Positions 31,120-42,847 of a DNA stretch of 64,000 bases are shown one piece after another. This DNA comes from Acipenser ruthenus (Eukaryota; Chordata; Actinopteri; Acipenseriformes; Acipenseridae). The notes below the pieces were generated by a model. That model did not search any database. It was not told the DNA's origin and saw only the letters and a list, made by a program, of their open reading frames with translations. Position 1 is the stretch's first letter. Every line of letters starts with the position of its first letter. The position numbers and the translations under genes were made by a program. Location: the NCBI RefSeq assembly GCF_902713425.1, contig NC_081198.1, positions 22,365,188-22,429,187 of the forward strand, in the 5' to 3' direction.

Positions 31120-34100
31120 TTATTCCATCTTCACGTCCTGAAGTCCGGCGATCCTCCACTCCGCGCAGGCCTTGTCCTTCCCGAGGGTCCGGATGTCCAG
31201 AATTACAAAGTCCTTGATAAGAGTTTGTGCCCTTCTGGTCGTGGTGATAGTGTCTAGCTCCTGCTTGTGATAGACACAGACGTTACGGCCTTCCCACAGG
31301 ATCTGCTTGACAACATTGATGACACGCCAAACGCACTTAGCTGTGCTGGTATCGATTCCTCCCGCAGGCCCATAGAGCACAGTCTCAGCGGTCATCTTGG
31401 CCGTGTCAGCAAACCTGTTTAGGAAGACAGAGACAGAGAGCCAGACACTGCCAGCCACATCACACTCCCAGAAGATATGGGCTGGTGTTTCTCTCTTGCG
31501 GCACTTTGCATAGGGGCATGTTTCTACTTGGGCTAGTCCCCTCCTGAACATGAACGCTCGAGTGGGGAGTGCACTGTGGACGGTGTTCCATGCTATATCC
31601 TTCTGGACATTACTGAGGCAGCTGTGAGACACATTCTCCCAGATTTTTTGGCTTTGGGTGAGGGAGAAAGTAGCTACTTTTTCAATTTCCTGGGAACCGG
31701 CAAGATATTTAGTTACAGCCTTGTATTCCCAGGAGGCCAATTTTGCTTTATCTGAGCCCAATTTATATATAGTGTCCCATAAGGTTCTATAATACAATGG
31801 GGGGTCCCAGGAGTACGGCACGGTGTTATCAATAGTGCAGAGGCCCAAGGCCCTGAGACAGGTGGCAAAATAGAAACGATTCATGTAACATACCTTCCTG
31901 TCCAGGGCCTGGATGTTCTTGATAGTTTGCGTGAGCCCCTGCACTCGGGTGAGCTGCACAACGTCCGGGACCCCCTTACCTCCCTTCTTGTCGGCTTTAC
32001 TCAGGGTGGCTCGCTTTACCCTCTCCATCTTGCTGCCCCAGATAAAGCGGTGGATAATGCGGTCCACCACTTTTTTGGTGGTCCTGTCTGGGGGAAAGAT
32101 TTTTCCTACATAAGAGAGGATGGGGAACAGTATAGACTTGGTTATTAATACTCTACCCGTCATTGTTAAGGATCTTGTGCTCCATCCGCCAATCTTTTTA
32201 CGGACCTGGTTAATGGCCGCCGTCCAGCTCTGGGCCCCCGAGCTATTGTTCTCGAAAATGAGGCCCAGAATCTTGATTTTGTCCTTTTTGACAGGGTACA
32301 TGTCCGACAGTTCCCTATCTACCTGCCAATTTTTAGACACGTAGACTTCGCTCTTGGACTTATTAATCACTGCCCCGGTCGCCGTGCAGTACTTCTCAAG
32401 GATATTAGTAATCCGAGGTACCGACGATGTGTTGGTGCAAATGAGTGTCACATCGTCCATATATGCTGTTGTTTTGACCTGGACCCTGTTGGATCCAGGC
32501 AGCTGGAAACCAGTTATATTAGTATCCCTACGAATTGCCTGCAGGAGGGGTTCAATGCACACGACATATAGCAGTGGGGATAGTGGGCAACCCTGTCTGA
32601 CCCCTGACTGGATAGATATTTTACCAGTCAGGTGCCTGTTCACCAAGACTCGGGTACTAATGTTTGTATATATGGTTTTAACCCACTCCCTAAGTCCAGG
32701 AGCGAATTTCATCTGGTCCATCACTTTGTACATATATTCATGGCTTACCCTATCGAACGCCTTCTCCTGGTCAAGGTTGAACAGGCAGAGGGGATGGTTC
32801 CGTTCTCTAGAATAAGCCAGAATGTCCCTTGTTAACATTAAAATATCCGTGATGGACCTCCCTGGGACGCCACAAGCCTGGTCGGGGCCAATGACCAAAG
32901 GGAGGTGTACTTGTAGCCGGAGCATCAGAGCTTTGGCTAGTATCTTGTAATCCACGCAATGGAGGCTGATTGGGTGCCAATTCCGTAGATCTTTAACTTC
33001 CCCTTTCTTATGAAGGAGAGTAATTACACTCTCCCGCATAGAAGGGCCCAACCGCTTCTCCCTGTAGACCGCTCTGTAGACCTCCGCTAAATGGACTTTT
33101 AGCATGTCCCAAAAAAGATGGTAATACTCACCCGGGATGCCATCTGGACCTGGCGTCTTACCGGTGTTCATGGTCTTAACCGCCTGGGTGAGCTCCTCCA
33201 GCGTGAGTTCTGGGTCCTTCTCCTCCTCCTCGTCGTCCCGCACTGAGTCAGGCTCCAACTGGCTCAGGAACCACTCTATCAGGGTGTCATCTGTAGCTTT
33301 GATGTTATATAGGTCCCTATAGAAGTTCTCTACCACTTTTTTCACTCCCTCACTATCCTCTACTATCCTCCCCCTGCTGTCGAGCATGGAGGACATCAAG
33401 TGCCGCTTCTCCCTCGTTTTCTGGAAGAAGAAGCGAGTACACTTTTCGTCTTCCTCCATTTTTTGCACTTTTGCATTGTGCATGACCTTTCGTTGTTCCT
33501 CCCTACAAAGCACTGAAAGATCTAGCTTGGTCTGGGCTATCTCGTCGCTTACAGGGAACCCCCGAAGCTGAAGCAGGCTCAGATGCTGGAGGGCAGCATT
33601 CAGGTGTTTATATTTGGCCCTCCTTTCTTTTGCTTTCCTCTTGCCTGCTGCTATGAAATAACCCTTAGTTCTGATTTTGACCATCTCCCACCACTCTATA
33701 GGGGAGTTGAATAGGTCACGCAAAGTGGTCCACTCAACAAGCCTGCTCTTATAGGCTGCAGCTATGGAGGGGTCATCGAGTAAGGAGGTGTTTAATTTCC
33801 AAACCCCTGACCCCATCTGGGAGGTCTGAGGGACCTGCAATGTTACCTGCAGGAGCCTATGGTCAGAGAAGAAGACGGCCTGGGTGTCTACTGCCGTCTT
33901 CGTAAGGGAGCTGGTATGCAGGACGAGATCTATACGGGAGAAGGAGGTCCCAGATGAGCTCACCCAGGTAAAGGGAGGCACCAGGTCCTTACCTGCATCA
34001 CACAGGGAGAAATCAGATATTACGGAGGACAAAACTCTACTAGAGCGGTCGTTGCGTGGCCTGCTCCGGTCTACGTCCCTCAGAGCACAATTGAAGTCAC

Positions 34101-34563
34101 CTGACACGATGACGGGTACGTTCCTCAGCAGGAGTGGACGCAGCTGTGGAAAAAATTGAACTCTTTCGTTTTGGTTAGTGGGTGCGTAGACATTGACCAG
34201 TCTGAGGGGAGTGTTGTTGTATGTCACATCCACGCTCAGAATTCTACCAGGTTCTACCTCCCTGCTGCTGCTGGAGGTAATAAATGGGTTTTTAAACAGG
34301 ATACCTACTCCGTCGGCTCTGGCTATGTTGGAGCCCGACCAGAAGGAGTCCCCCAGGGTCCAACTCTCCTTCAGGTCCCTATAATCAGGGCTCGACGAAA
34401 TACCACACTCCTGCAGAAAGATGAGATCTGCTTTCAAGTTAGCTAGATAGTTTAGTACATCAAATCTTTTTTGTGTCTCCCTGATGCTCCTGACATTAAC
34501 AGACACACATATCAGGGCCATCAGGGTAGCTAACAAGAAAAGGAGTCGCTGCGTCCACCCCAT
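31120..34563 (-). CDS. Keno ORF2 protein (K5)
   Basis: Open over all 1147 codons with every endonuclease and RT motif described for K3, including N23, E52, SDH 233-235 and YMDD 701-704. Differences from K3 include Leu535 to His in the RT (PISLHC), Leu936 to Ser and Arg929 to Trp. The His535 change is inside a conserved RT motif and could reduce activity. The start lies 5 nt after the ORF1 stop. Confidence 0.92.
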   Translation of the reverse strand: MGWTQRLLFLLATLMALICVSVNVRSIRETQKRFDVLNYLANLKADLIFLQECGISSSPDYRDLKESWTLGDSFWSGSNIARADGVGILFKNPFITSSSSREVEPGRILSVDVTYNNTPLRLVNVYAPTNQNERVQFFPQLRPLLLRNVPVIVSGDFNCALRDVDRSRPRNDRSSRVLSSVISDFSLCDAGKDLVPPFTWVSSSGTSFSRIDLVLHTSSLTKTAVDTQAVFFSDHRLLQVTLQVPQTSQMGSGVWKLNTSLLDDPSIAAAYKSRLVEWTTLRDLFNSPIEWWEMVKIRTKGYFIAAGKRKAKERRAKYKHLNAALQHLSLLQLRGFPVSDEIAQTKLDLSVLCREEQRKVMHNAKVQKMEEDEKCTRFFFQKTREKRHLMSSMLDSRGRIVEDSEGVKKVVENFYRDLYNIKATDDTLIEWFLSQLEPDSVRDDEEEEKDPELTLEELTQAVKTMNTGKTPGPDGIPGEYYHLFWDMLKVHLAEVYRAVYREKRLGPSMRESVITLLHKKGEVKDLRNWHPISLHCVDYKILAKALMLRLQVHLPLVIGPDQACGVPGRSITDILMLTRDILAYSRERNHPLCLFNLDQEKAFDRVSHEYMYKVMDQMKFAPGLREWVKTIYTNISTRVLVNRHLTGKISIQSGVRQGCPLSPLLYVVCIEPLLQAIRRDTNITGFQLPGSNRVQVKTTAYMDDVTLICTNTSSVPRITNILEKYCTATGAVINKSKSEVYVSKNWQVDRELSDMYPVKKDKIKILGLIFENNSSGAQSWTAAINQVRKKIGGWSTRSLTMTGRVLITKSILFPILSYVGKIFPPDRTTKKVVDRIIHRFIWGSKMERVKRATLSKADKKGGKGVPDVVQLTRVQGLTQTIKNIQALDRKVCYMNRFYFATCLRALGLCTIDNTVPYSWDPPLYYRTLWDTIYKLGSDKAKLASWEYKAVTKYLAGSQEIEKVATFSLTQSQKIWENVSHSCLSNVQKDIAWNTVHSALPTRAFMFRRGLAQVETCPYAKCRKRETPAHIFWECDVAGSVWLSVSVFLNRFADTAKMTAETVLYGPAGGIDTSTAKCVWRVINVVKQILWEGRNVCVYHKQELDTITTTRRAQTLIKDFVILDIRTLGKDKACAEWRIAGLQDVKME

Positions 34564-34568
34564 AGCGA

Positions 34569-36513
34569 CTATGATTGGGAGGTCGGGACACTCTTCCTAC
34601 TCTTAGCTCTACGCTTGCTTCGAGGGGGCTTGGGCTTATTTGCAACTCCCATCACCCCTGAGAAGGTACTCACTGCTGCCTCGTCCAAGAAGGCACCGTC
34701 TTTATATGCACAGTACGTGGAGTTGTTGGGGCTATTCAACTCCCCACAAGGTAAGTCTGGTGGAACTTGCTCAGGGCCCCTCGGAACGTGTGGGTCAGCT
34801 TTGTCCTGGGGGGGGGTTATGACAGACAGCATTCTTTGGCTGTTACCGTCTGTTGAATTGGAGCTGTTAGCAGACTTCTGGTTTACCGTGTCCAGGGGTA
34901 TTCCCATGTCCTCCAGTGCTGTATCTAGGAGGACCTCTAGGGGGCCCCTGGTTTTGCCCATACAAGGGAGGGGGTCAAGGATGCTTTGAAGGGAGGCCCT
35001 TCGCTTGAAGAGGGTCATTGCTACAGAGGTACTGCTGGTCAGGGAAGGTGTTGACCCCGACCTCTACCTCGGTGCATTAGTGAACACCTCTTCTGCGAGG
35101 TGTGCTAGGGTTTGTGCCAACGACTGGGAAGGCTGGCTGGGGATGCCCTGGCTGGCTGCTACCTGCCCACTAGGTGGCAGTGTAGCCGTCCCACTCGCCT
35201 CCGTCTCTGCCTGCGAGGGCAAGACTGGGGACTTTGTGTGGACATTAGCTGGTTTTGGATCTATGGGGGCCACCTGCAACTTGCTGTCTTTGATCCTGAT
35301 CTTCTTTCTTTCCCCCCCTCGTCTCTACCCTTTCTTTTCCCCACCCTCTGCTGGTTCTTCACTCCCTTCCCCTCCTTCTCACTCTCACTTTCACTGTCGC
35401 TTTTGCTTTCCTCCCCCACGGACTCAATCCTTATGGCGTCATAACGAGAGCCGAGGGGGAGTGCTGGCGCTGAGAGGGCCCTACTCAGGGGGGGGCCGCT
35501 GCTGGGTCCGGGCTCCCTCCCTGACTCGTGTTCTGCATCAGAGGAGCTACTGGAGGAGCTAGTGGAGTGGCTGTTGTACTCTCTCTCTGGGCTGGGGGAA
35601 GGGGTCCTCGTAAAACGGGACATGTCTCGGGGGCGGGGGGGTGAGGGGGTGCTGGTGATGATGGTGGTGCTGGAGTCTGGGTCTTGGATACTGTTGGTGG
35701 TGATGTGGACTGATCTTTGTTACTTGCTCCCTCTTCCTGCTCAGGCCTAGGCTTGTTCATGTTTGCCTTGCTGGCTCTGGCCATGTTGGCATAGGAAGAG
35801 GGGCAGTCCTTAAACAGGTGCCCCTTCTTTCCACACAAATTGCACTGCCTCTCTTCTCTGCAGTGGCTGGTCTCGTGGGGGGCGCCGCAGTTCCTGCACT
35901 TGACTACAGTACACGCGGCCGCCAGGTGTCCTAATTCCCCACATTTCCTGCAGAGTTTTGGCATCCCATTATAGAATACCAGCCCTCTGTTGGGCCCTAA
36001 CACTATGGAGTTTGGAATGTGGCGGACGCCTCCAATGCCCGATGGATCAACATTAAGGCGTACCAGCCACTTTCTGGCTCCTGTCCAAACCCCATCTTCA
36101 TCTGTAATTTTCCTCCCTTCTGATGACACCCTCCCATAGCGGTTAAGCCATGTTGTAATATCATAGTCGCTAACAGCCTCATTGAAAAATTGGACAGTAA
36201 CAACTTTCATTTCTCTGTCTGTCAGTGCATCCACACAAAATTCTTTGTATGGAGCGAGATATTTATTCTCCCCCCAAAAGGACCACATTTCTTGTAACTT
36301 TTGGGGGTTCCTAAAACTGACCTCAAACACTTCCTTAAGCCCTGGCAATTTCACCAAACAATTCAAGTCAGAAGGGGAAAAACCCATACCCCTCTGAAGA
36401 ATGGTCAGGCTGAACTCCAGTCTCGTCAGTCCTGGTTCCGTTTCATCTTGCTTGTTTCTTGTGAAGCGCACCGCATTGTGCCTCCTGGTTTCCTGGGTTG
36501 GCCGGAACGCCAT
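34569..36513 (-). pseudogene. Keno ORF1, multiply broken (K5)
   Basis: ATG 36513; RRM-like region and the three CCHC knuckles are intact. The frame is then lost at the 5-G run (about 35646), again by a one-base loss in a T run near 35310, and by a nonsense codon near 35066 (GAG to TAG). It is the most decayed ORF1 among the full-length copies. Confidence 0.87.
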
Positions 36514-37250
36514 CCTTCAGCTGGCTCCTCCGATTGGGGTGGGAGAAGCCTCTGGACATCCGGGTTGTCTCTCTCTACGGAAAAGAGACAACGTAAGCAG
36601 CAAATCTGGGCAGTTGAAGGAACTATTACTTTAGTCCCTGAGGAGATGGTCGCCTCGCAAGAGGGACCCCCTCCCCAGGTGAACGGTGTCCTTCCCTGGC
36701 GGAGTAGGGGGCGCTGCTTGGCACCGAGACCACATAGGAAGAATCGTGGCTGTGACGCCTCCTCGGGGTCCGGGGCCGCCCTCTGCTCCTCCCAGATGGC
36801 GCCCTCTGCTGGGCACCTGCTGCTCTCTCGGTCTGGATCTCGATTACAATCAAGGGCTGGGGATGAGGTCGTCTAGGTCATCAAAGGGTCCTCAAAGGTC
36901 GTCTGGATGGTAGGTCCTCCTTCTCTCTAACTCCAGGAACGTCTGGAAAAGCCGGAACCGCCTGAAAAAGAAAAAAACGGGAACCGCCTGAAAAAGAAAA
37001 AACTGCTCTCAACAGTCAACAAAATCTTGAAAGACCCTCGGCCTGGATTGGGCAAGCCAAAACCAGACTGAGCATTAGTCTTCCAAAAAGTTGCCGAGCT
37101 GAAGAAAGCCAGTCAGAAATAAAAAAAATTCTGTTCCTCCTCACCCGAACAAACCTCTCACAGACCCTCGGAGGGAGCGGGCAATGCCACTACCCTCTAA
37201 ACCTTAGTCTTAGAAAGATTTATTCGAACTGAAGAGAAGCCAGAGTATAT
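36514..37250 (-). promoter_or_regulatory. Keno 5' UTR (K5)
   Basis: Complete 5' UTR. Minor changes lie in the GC-rich island (for example TGGGCACC near 36811, just past the best CTCF-like motif). Two monomers at the outer end. Confidence 0.5.
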
Positions 37251-37547
37251 GGCTGGCTAAGAAGGACCTGGCATAGGGACATGTTCCACCACACTTGTCT
37301 GGTTAGCTGCATGCTCCCAGGAAACAAACTGCTGCTGTCTACATCATCACCACATGTGAATAAAAGAAAGAAAGACAGCAAGAAAGAAAGAGAGAAAGAA
37401 AGAGAAAGAAAGAAAGAGAGAAAGAAAAAAAAAAGAAGTAAAACGGCGGGAAAACTTGCATCAACACTGGCACTCTCCCTCCAGCAGGGGTAGACAAAAT
37501 GCTCACAGGAGAGATCCAGATCTGACTTTGACCAACGTTAGAGAAAG
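37251..37547. repeat. U2 spacer remnant upstream of K5
   Basis: GAAA tract about 37360-37438 and the 3' box of copy j; no promoter half. Confidence 0.85.
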
Positions 37548-37735
37548 GTGTGCACCGTTCCCGGAGGTACTGCAATACCGGGCCGATGCGTGGAGTGGAC
37601 GGAGCAAGCCCCTGTTCCATCTCCCGATTCCAAAAATCAATTTAATATATGGTCCCCTGATAGGGGACGTATCAGATATTAAACTGATAAGAACAGATAC
37701 TACACTTGATCTTAGCCAAAAGGCCGAGAAGCGAT
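37548..37735 (-). ncRNA. RNU2: U2 snRNA gene (copy j)
   Basis: 188 nt, consensus. Only complete U2 between K5 and K6. Confidence 0.96.
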
Positions 37736-38365
37736 GGCGACTTGGCCCTTGCCCGGGGCCCCCCAGCCCGGACGGCACAGGGGGATTCAAAGGTGGGTGC
37801 AAAATTCCAAGCACAAGCAGACCCCCAAAAAACGGGCTGCTGCTTCCAGAGGGGAAATGTACAATTTAAGCAGGAGGAAACAAAACAAAGCAAAAACACA
37901 CACATAACACCAAAAACAAAACATAAACTGGCGGAGTGCGTCTTACAAATAGTCATGCCAAGCTGCTATGCTGTGCAAGGTGCCTTGGGTAACTACAACT
38001 GTGCCTCGCTGGCTGGCTGGCTTGCTAAGAAGGTCCTGGCATAGGGACATGTTCCACCACACTTGTCTGGTTAGCTGCATGCTCCCAGGAAACAACCTGC
38101 TGCTGTCTACATCATCACCACATGTGAATAAAAGAAAGAAAGACAGCAAGAAAGAAAGAGAGAAAGAAAGAGAGAAAGAGAGAAAGAAAGAAAGAAAGAG
38201 AGAAAGAGAGAAAGAAAGAGAGAAAGAAAGAAAGAGAGAAAGAAAAAAAAAAGAAGTAAAACGGCGGGAAAACTTGCATCAACACTGGCACTCTCCCTCC
38301 AGCAGGGGTAGACAAAATGCTCACAGGAGAGATCCAGATCTGACTTTGACCAACGTTAGAGAAAG
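37736..38365. repeat. U2 array spacer with expanded purine tract
   Basis: Promoter of copy j, then the longest GAAA tract in the window (about 38126-38257), and the 3' box of the K6-interrupted U2. Confidence 0.85.
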
Positions 38366-38518
38366 GTGTGCACCGTTCCCGGAGGTACTGCAATACCGGG
38401 CCGATGCGTGGAGTGGACAGAGCAAGCCCCTGTTCCATCTCCCGATTCCAAAAATCAATTTAATATATGGTCCCCTGATAGGGGACGTATCAGATATTAA
38501 ACTGATAAGAACAGATAC
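38366..38518 (-). pseudogene. U2 snRNA 3' fragment, interrupted by K6
   Basis: U2 from nt 36 to the end, with the same GGACAGAGC substitution and class C junction as the K5 fragment. This marks the two loci as copies of one another. Confidence 0.9.
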
Positions 38519-38544
38519 GAGAAAGAGAGAAAGAAAGAGAGAAA
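38519..38544. repeat. 26-bp GAAA/GA tract at the K6 3' junction
   Basis: Same tract as at K5, replacing the element's terminal CAATAAAAG. Confidence 0.9.
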
Positions 38545-39181
38545 GAGATTTTACATTTTTTACATTTACACCCATTCGTTTTTTTCATTCATTTTACATT
38601 TCTTTTAAAGATGACATTCATGCATACAGACATACATTTTGTTTTAAAAGCATTTAAAATACATTTAAAAACACCAAGACAATTGTGCTTTGTACATGGT
38701 TAAAACAGACACAGATTAAAATCAACATGAAAAAAACCTGTGCTGCTTTAAAAGTGACTGGAAAAAAAGAACCATCTATAAAAAACCAGTGTTTGTGAGG
38801 GCCGGGGAGTGCTCTCTAAAAAAGTTCAAAAGTGAACATAAAACTAGATCTAAAACAGGGACAGGGGAAAAGGGACAGTGTATAGAACAGTGAGTTAAAA
38901 TTCTAAAATTTTAAAACACTTAAAATGTAACTTTTAATAGTTTACATTAAAAATCTTAAGATACATAAAACAAAACAAAACAAAATCAAATAAAACATTC
39001 AACGTAAATCAAATAAAAGTCCATAAAACTGAAACAAAAAGACTACATAAAACCAGGGCACCGTTGAAAAAACGGTCATGCCAGCTAAAAAGGGCGGAAT
39101 GCTGGCATGACAAAATAAATAAAAGGCTTAGCGGTGCCCCGTAGTCCCGCTCCTAGGAGCTAGCGGTTCCAGTTTTTTCCT

Positions 39182-40049
39182 TTATTCCATCTTCACGTCC
39201 TGAAGTCCGGCGATCCTCCACTCCGCACAGGCCTTGTCCTTCCCGAGGGTCCGGATGTCCAGAATTACAAAGTCCTTGATAAGAGTTTGTGCCCTTCTGG
39301 TCGTGGTGATAGTGTCTAGCTCCTGCTTGTGATAGACACAGACGTTACGGCCTTCCCACAGGATCTGCTTGACAACATTGATAACACGCCAAACGCACTT
39401 AGCTGTGCTGGTATCGATTCCTCCCGCAGGCCCATAGAGCACAGTCTCAGCGGTCATCTTGGCCGTGTCAGCAAACCTGTTTAGGAAGACAGAGACAGAG
39501 AGCCAGACACTGCCAGCCACATCACACTCCCAGAAGATATGGGCTGGTGTTTCTCTCTTGCGGCACTTTGCATAGGGGCATGTTTCTACTTGGGCTAGTC
39601 CCCTCCTGAACATGAACGCTCGAGTGGGGAGTGCACTGTGGACGGTGTTCCATGCTATATCCTTCTGGACATTACTGAGGCAGCTGTGAGACACATTCTC
39701 CCAGATTTTTTGGCTTTGGGTGAGGGAGAAAGTAGCTACTTTTTCAATTTCCTGGGAACCGGCAAGATATTTAGTTACAGCCTTGTATTCCCAGGAGGCC
39801 AATTTTGCTTTATCTGAGCCCAATTTATATATAGTGTCCCATAAGGTTCTATAATACAATGGGGGGTCCCAGGAGTACGGCACGGTGTTATCAATAGTGC
39901 AGAGGCCCAAGGCCCTGAGACAGGTGGCAAAATAGAAACGATTCATGTAACATACCTTCCTGTCCAGGGCCTGGATGTTCTTGATAGTTTGCGTGAGCCC
40001 CTGCACTCGGGTGAGCTGCACAACGTCCGGGACCCCCTTACCTCCCTTC
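39182..40049 (-). pseudogene. Keno ORF2, C-terminal quarter (K6)
   Basis: Residues about 859-1147, including the terminal CCHC; no endonuclease or RT. It shares Trp929 and Ser936 with K5. Confidence 0.88.
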
Positions 40050-40890
40050 GAGTCTGGGTCTTGGATACTGTTGGTGGTGATGTGGACTGATCTTTGTTAT
40101 TTGCTCCCTCTTCCTGCTCAGGCCTTGGCTTGTTCATGTTTGCCTTGCTGGCTCTGGCCATGTTGGCATAGGAAGAGGGGCAGTCCTTAAACAGGTGCCC
40201 CTTCTTTCCACACAAATTGCACTGCCTCTCTTCTCTGCAGTGGCTGGTCTCGTGGGGGGCGCCGCAGTTCCTGCACTTGACTACAGTACACGCGGCCGTC
40301 AGGTGTCCTAATTCCCCACATTTCCTGCAGAGTTTTGGCATCCCATTATAGAATACCAGCCCTCTGTTGGGCCCTAACACTATGGAGTTTGGAATGTGGC
40401 GGACGCCTCCAATGCCCGATGGATCAACATTAAGGCGTACCAGCCACTTTCTGGCTCCTGTCCAAATCCCATCTTCATCTGTAATTTTCCTCCCTTCTGA
40501 TGACACCCTCCCATAGCGGTTAAGCCATGTTGTAATATCATAGTCGCTAACAGCCTCATTGAAAAATTGGACAGTAACAACTTTCATTTCTCTGTCTGTC
40601 AGTGCATCCACACAAAATTCTTTGTATGGAGCGAGATATTTATTCTCCCCCCAAAAGGACCACATTTCTTGTAACTTTTGGGGGTTCCTAAAACTGACCT
40701 CAAACACTTCCTTAAGCCCTGGCAATTTCACCAAACAATTCAAGTCAGAAGGGGAAAAACCCATACCCCTCTGAAGAATGGTCCGGCTGAACTCCAGTCT
40801 CGTCAGTCCTGGTTCCGTTTCATCTTGCTTGTTTCTTGTGAAGCGCACCGCATTGTGCCTCCTGGTTTCCTGGGTTGGCCGGAACGCCAT
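40050..40890 (-). pseudogene. Keno ORF1, N-terminal 280 residues (K6)
   Basis: ATG 40890, RRM-like region and all three CCHC knuckles. It then runs out of frame into ORF2 sequence, ending at 39943 after about 35 foreign residues. The truncated product would keep the zinc knuckles, so an RNA-binding fragment could in principle be made; nothing in the sequence shows that it is. Confidence 0.85.
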
Positions 40891-41637
40891 CCTTCAGCTG
40901 GCTCCTCCGATTGGGGTGGGAGAAGCCTCTGGACGTCCGGGTTGTCTCTCTCTACGGAAAAGAGACAACGTAAGCAGCAAATCTGGGCAGTTGAAGGAAC
41001 TATTACTTTAGTCCCTGAGGAGATGGTCGCCTCGCAAGAGGGACCCCCTCCCCAGGTGAACGGTGTCCTTCCCTGGCGGAGTAGGGGGCGCTGCTTGGCA
41101 CCGAGACCACGTAGGAAGAATCGTGGCTGTGACGCCTCCTCGGGGTCCGGGGCCGCCCTCTGCTCCTCCCAGATGGCGCCCTCTGCTGGGCGCCTGCTGC
41201 TCTCTCGGTCTGGATCTCGATTACAATCAAGGGCTGGGGATGAGGTCGTCTAGGTCATCAAAGGGTCCTCAAAGGTCGTCTGGATGGTAGGTCCTCCTTC
41301 TCTCTAACTCCAGGAACGTCTGGAAAAGCCGGAACCGCCTGAAAAAGAAAAAAACGGGAACCGCCTGAAAAAGAAAAAACTGCTCTCAACAGTCAACAAA
41401 ATCTTGAAAGACCCTCGGCCTGGATTGGGCAAGCCAAAACCAGACTGAGCATTAGTCTTCCAAAAAGTTGCCGAGCTGAAGAAAGCCAGTCAAAAATAAA
41501 AAAAATTCTGTTCCTCCTCACCCGAACAAACCTCTCACAGACCCTCGGAGGGAGCGGGCAATGCCACTACCCTCTAAGCCTTAGTCTTAGAAAGATTTAT
41601 TCGAACTGAAGAGAAGCCAGAGTATATGGCTGGCTAA
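40891..41637 (-). promoter_or_regulatory. Keno 5' UTR (K6)
   Basis: Complete 5' UTR with GC-rich island, CTCF-like motifs and two monomers. Confidence 0.5.
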
Positions 41638-41923
41638 GAAGGACCTGGCATAGGGACATGTTCCACCACACTTGTCTGGTTAGCTGCATGCTCCCAGGAA
41701 ACAAACTGCTGCTGTCTACATCATCACCACATGTGAATAAAAGAAAGAAAGACAGCAAGAAAGAAAGAGAGAAAGAAAGAGAAAGAAAGAAAGAGAGAAA
41801 GAAAAAAAAAGAAGTAAAACGGCGGGAAAACTTGCATCAACACTGGCACTCTCCCTCCAACAGGGGTAGACAAAATGCTCACAGGAGAGATCCAGATCTG
41901 ACTTTGACCAACGTTAGAGAAAG
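41638..41923. repeat. U2 spacer remnant upstream of K6
   Basis: GAAA tract about 41737-41812 and 3' box of copy k; promoter half absent. Confidence 0.85.
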
Positions 41924-42111
41924 GTGTGCACCGTTCCCGGAAAAACTGCAATACCGGGCCGATGCGTGGAGTGGACGGAGCAAGCCCCTGTTCCATCTCC
42001 CGATTCCAAAAATCAATTTAATATATGGTCCCCTGATAGGGGACGTATCAGATATTAAACTGATAAGAACAGATACTACACTTGATCTTAGCCAAAAGGC
42101 CGAGAAGCGAT
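41924..42111 (-). ncRNA. RNU2: U2 snRNA gene (copy k), stem-loop IV variant
   Basis: 188 nt. Three adjacent changes at nt 168-170 (plus strand 41942-41944, AGGTAC to AAAAAC) fall in stem-loop IV, the region that binds U2A'/U2B''. The rest is consensus, including promoter. Possibly impaired or a pseudogene. Confidence 0.9.
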
Positions 42112-42712
42112 GGCGACTTGGCCCTTGCCCGGGGCCCCCCAGCCCGGACGGCACAGGGGGATTCAAAGGTGGGTGCAAAATTCCAAGCACAAGCAGACCC
42201 CCAAAAAACGGGCTGCTGCTTCCAGAGGGGAAATGTGCAATTTAAGCAGGAGAAAACAAAACAAAGCAAAAACACACACATAACACCAAAAACAAAACAT
42301 AAACTGGCGGAGTGCGTCTTACAAATAGTCATGCCAAGCTGCTATGCTGTGCAAGGTGCCTTGGGTAACTACAACTGTGCCTCGCTGGCTGGCTGGCTTG
42401 CTAAGAAGGTCCTGGCATAGGGACATGTTCCACCACACTTGTCTGGTTAGCTGCATGCTCCCAGGAAACAACCTGCTGCTGTCTACATCATCACCACATG
42501 TGAATAAAAGAAAGAAAGACAGCAAGAAAGAAAGAGAGAAAGAAAGAGAGAAAGAGAGAAAGAAAGAGAGAAAGAAAGAAAGAGAGAAAGAAAAAAAAAG
42601 AAGTAAAACGGCGGGAAAACTTGCATCAACACTGGCACTCTCCCTCCAGCAGGGGTAGACAAAATGCTCACAGGAGAGATCCAGATCTGACTTTGACCAA
42701 CGTTAGAGAAAG
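42112..42712. repeat. U2 array spacer
   Basis: Promoter of copy k, GAAA tract about 42504-42603, 3' box of the K7-interrupted U2. Confidence 0.85.
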
Positions 42713-42847
42713 GTGTGCACCGTTCCCGGAGGTACTGCAATACCGGGCCGATGCGTGGAGTGGACGGAGCAAGCCCCTGTTCCATCTCCCGATTCCAAAA
42801 ATCAATTTAATATATGGTCCCCTGATAGGGGACGTATCAGATATTAA
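42713..42847 (-). pseudogene. U2 snRNA 3' fragment, interrupted by K7
   Basis: U2 from about nt 55, class A junction but with TATT (42848-42851) in place of the TACT seen at K1, K2 and K3. Confidence 0.9.

Larger units (their letters stand above)
30482..37250 (-). mobile_element. Keno-like LINE, K5: full length, altered 3' terminus
   Basis: All parts are present: 3' UTR to 31119, ORF2 31120-34563, ORF1 34569-36513, 5' UTR to 37250. The last nine or so bases of the element are replaced by a purine tract. ORF2 is intact. ORF1 has at least three lesions. Shared 3' flank and ORF2 changes (Trp929, Ser936) tie it closely to K6. Confidence 0.92.
38545..41637 (-). mobile_element. Keno-like LINE, K6: large internal deletion
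   Basis: Both ends are present, but about 3.68 kb is missing. ORF2 codon about 859 is joined to ORF1 codon about 281 at 40049/40050 (equivalent to K5 31988-35672), with no clear microhomology. Its flanks and remaining sequence match K5 closely, so it looks like a duplicate of the K5 locus that later lost its middle. Confidence 0.9.
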
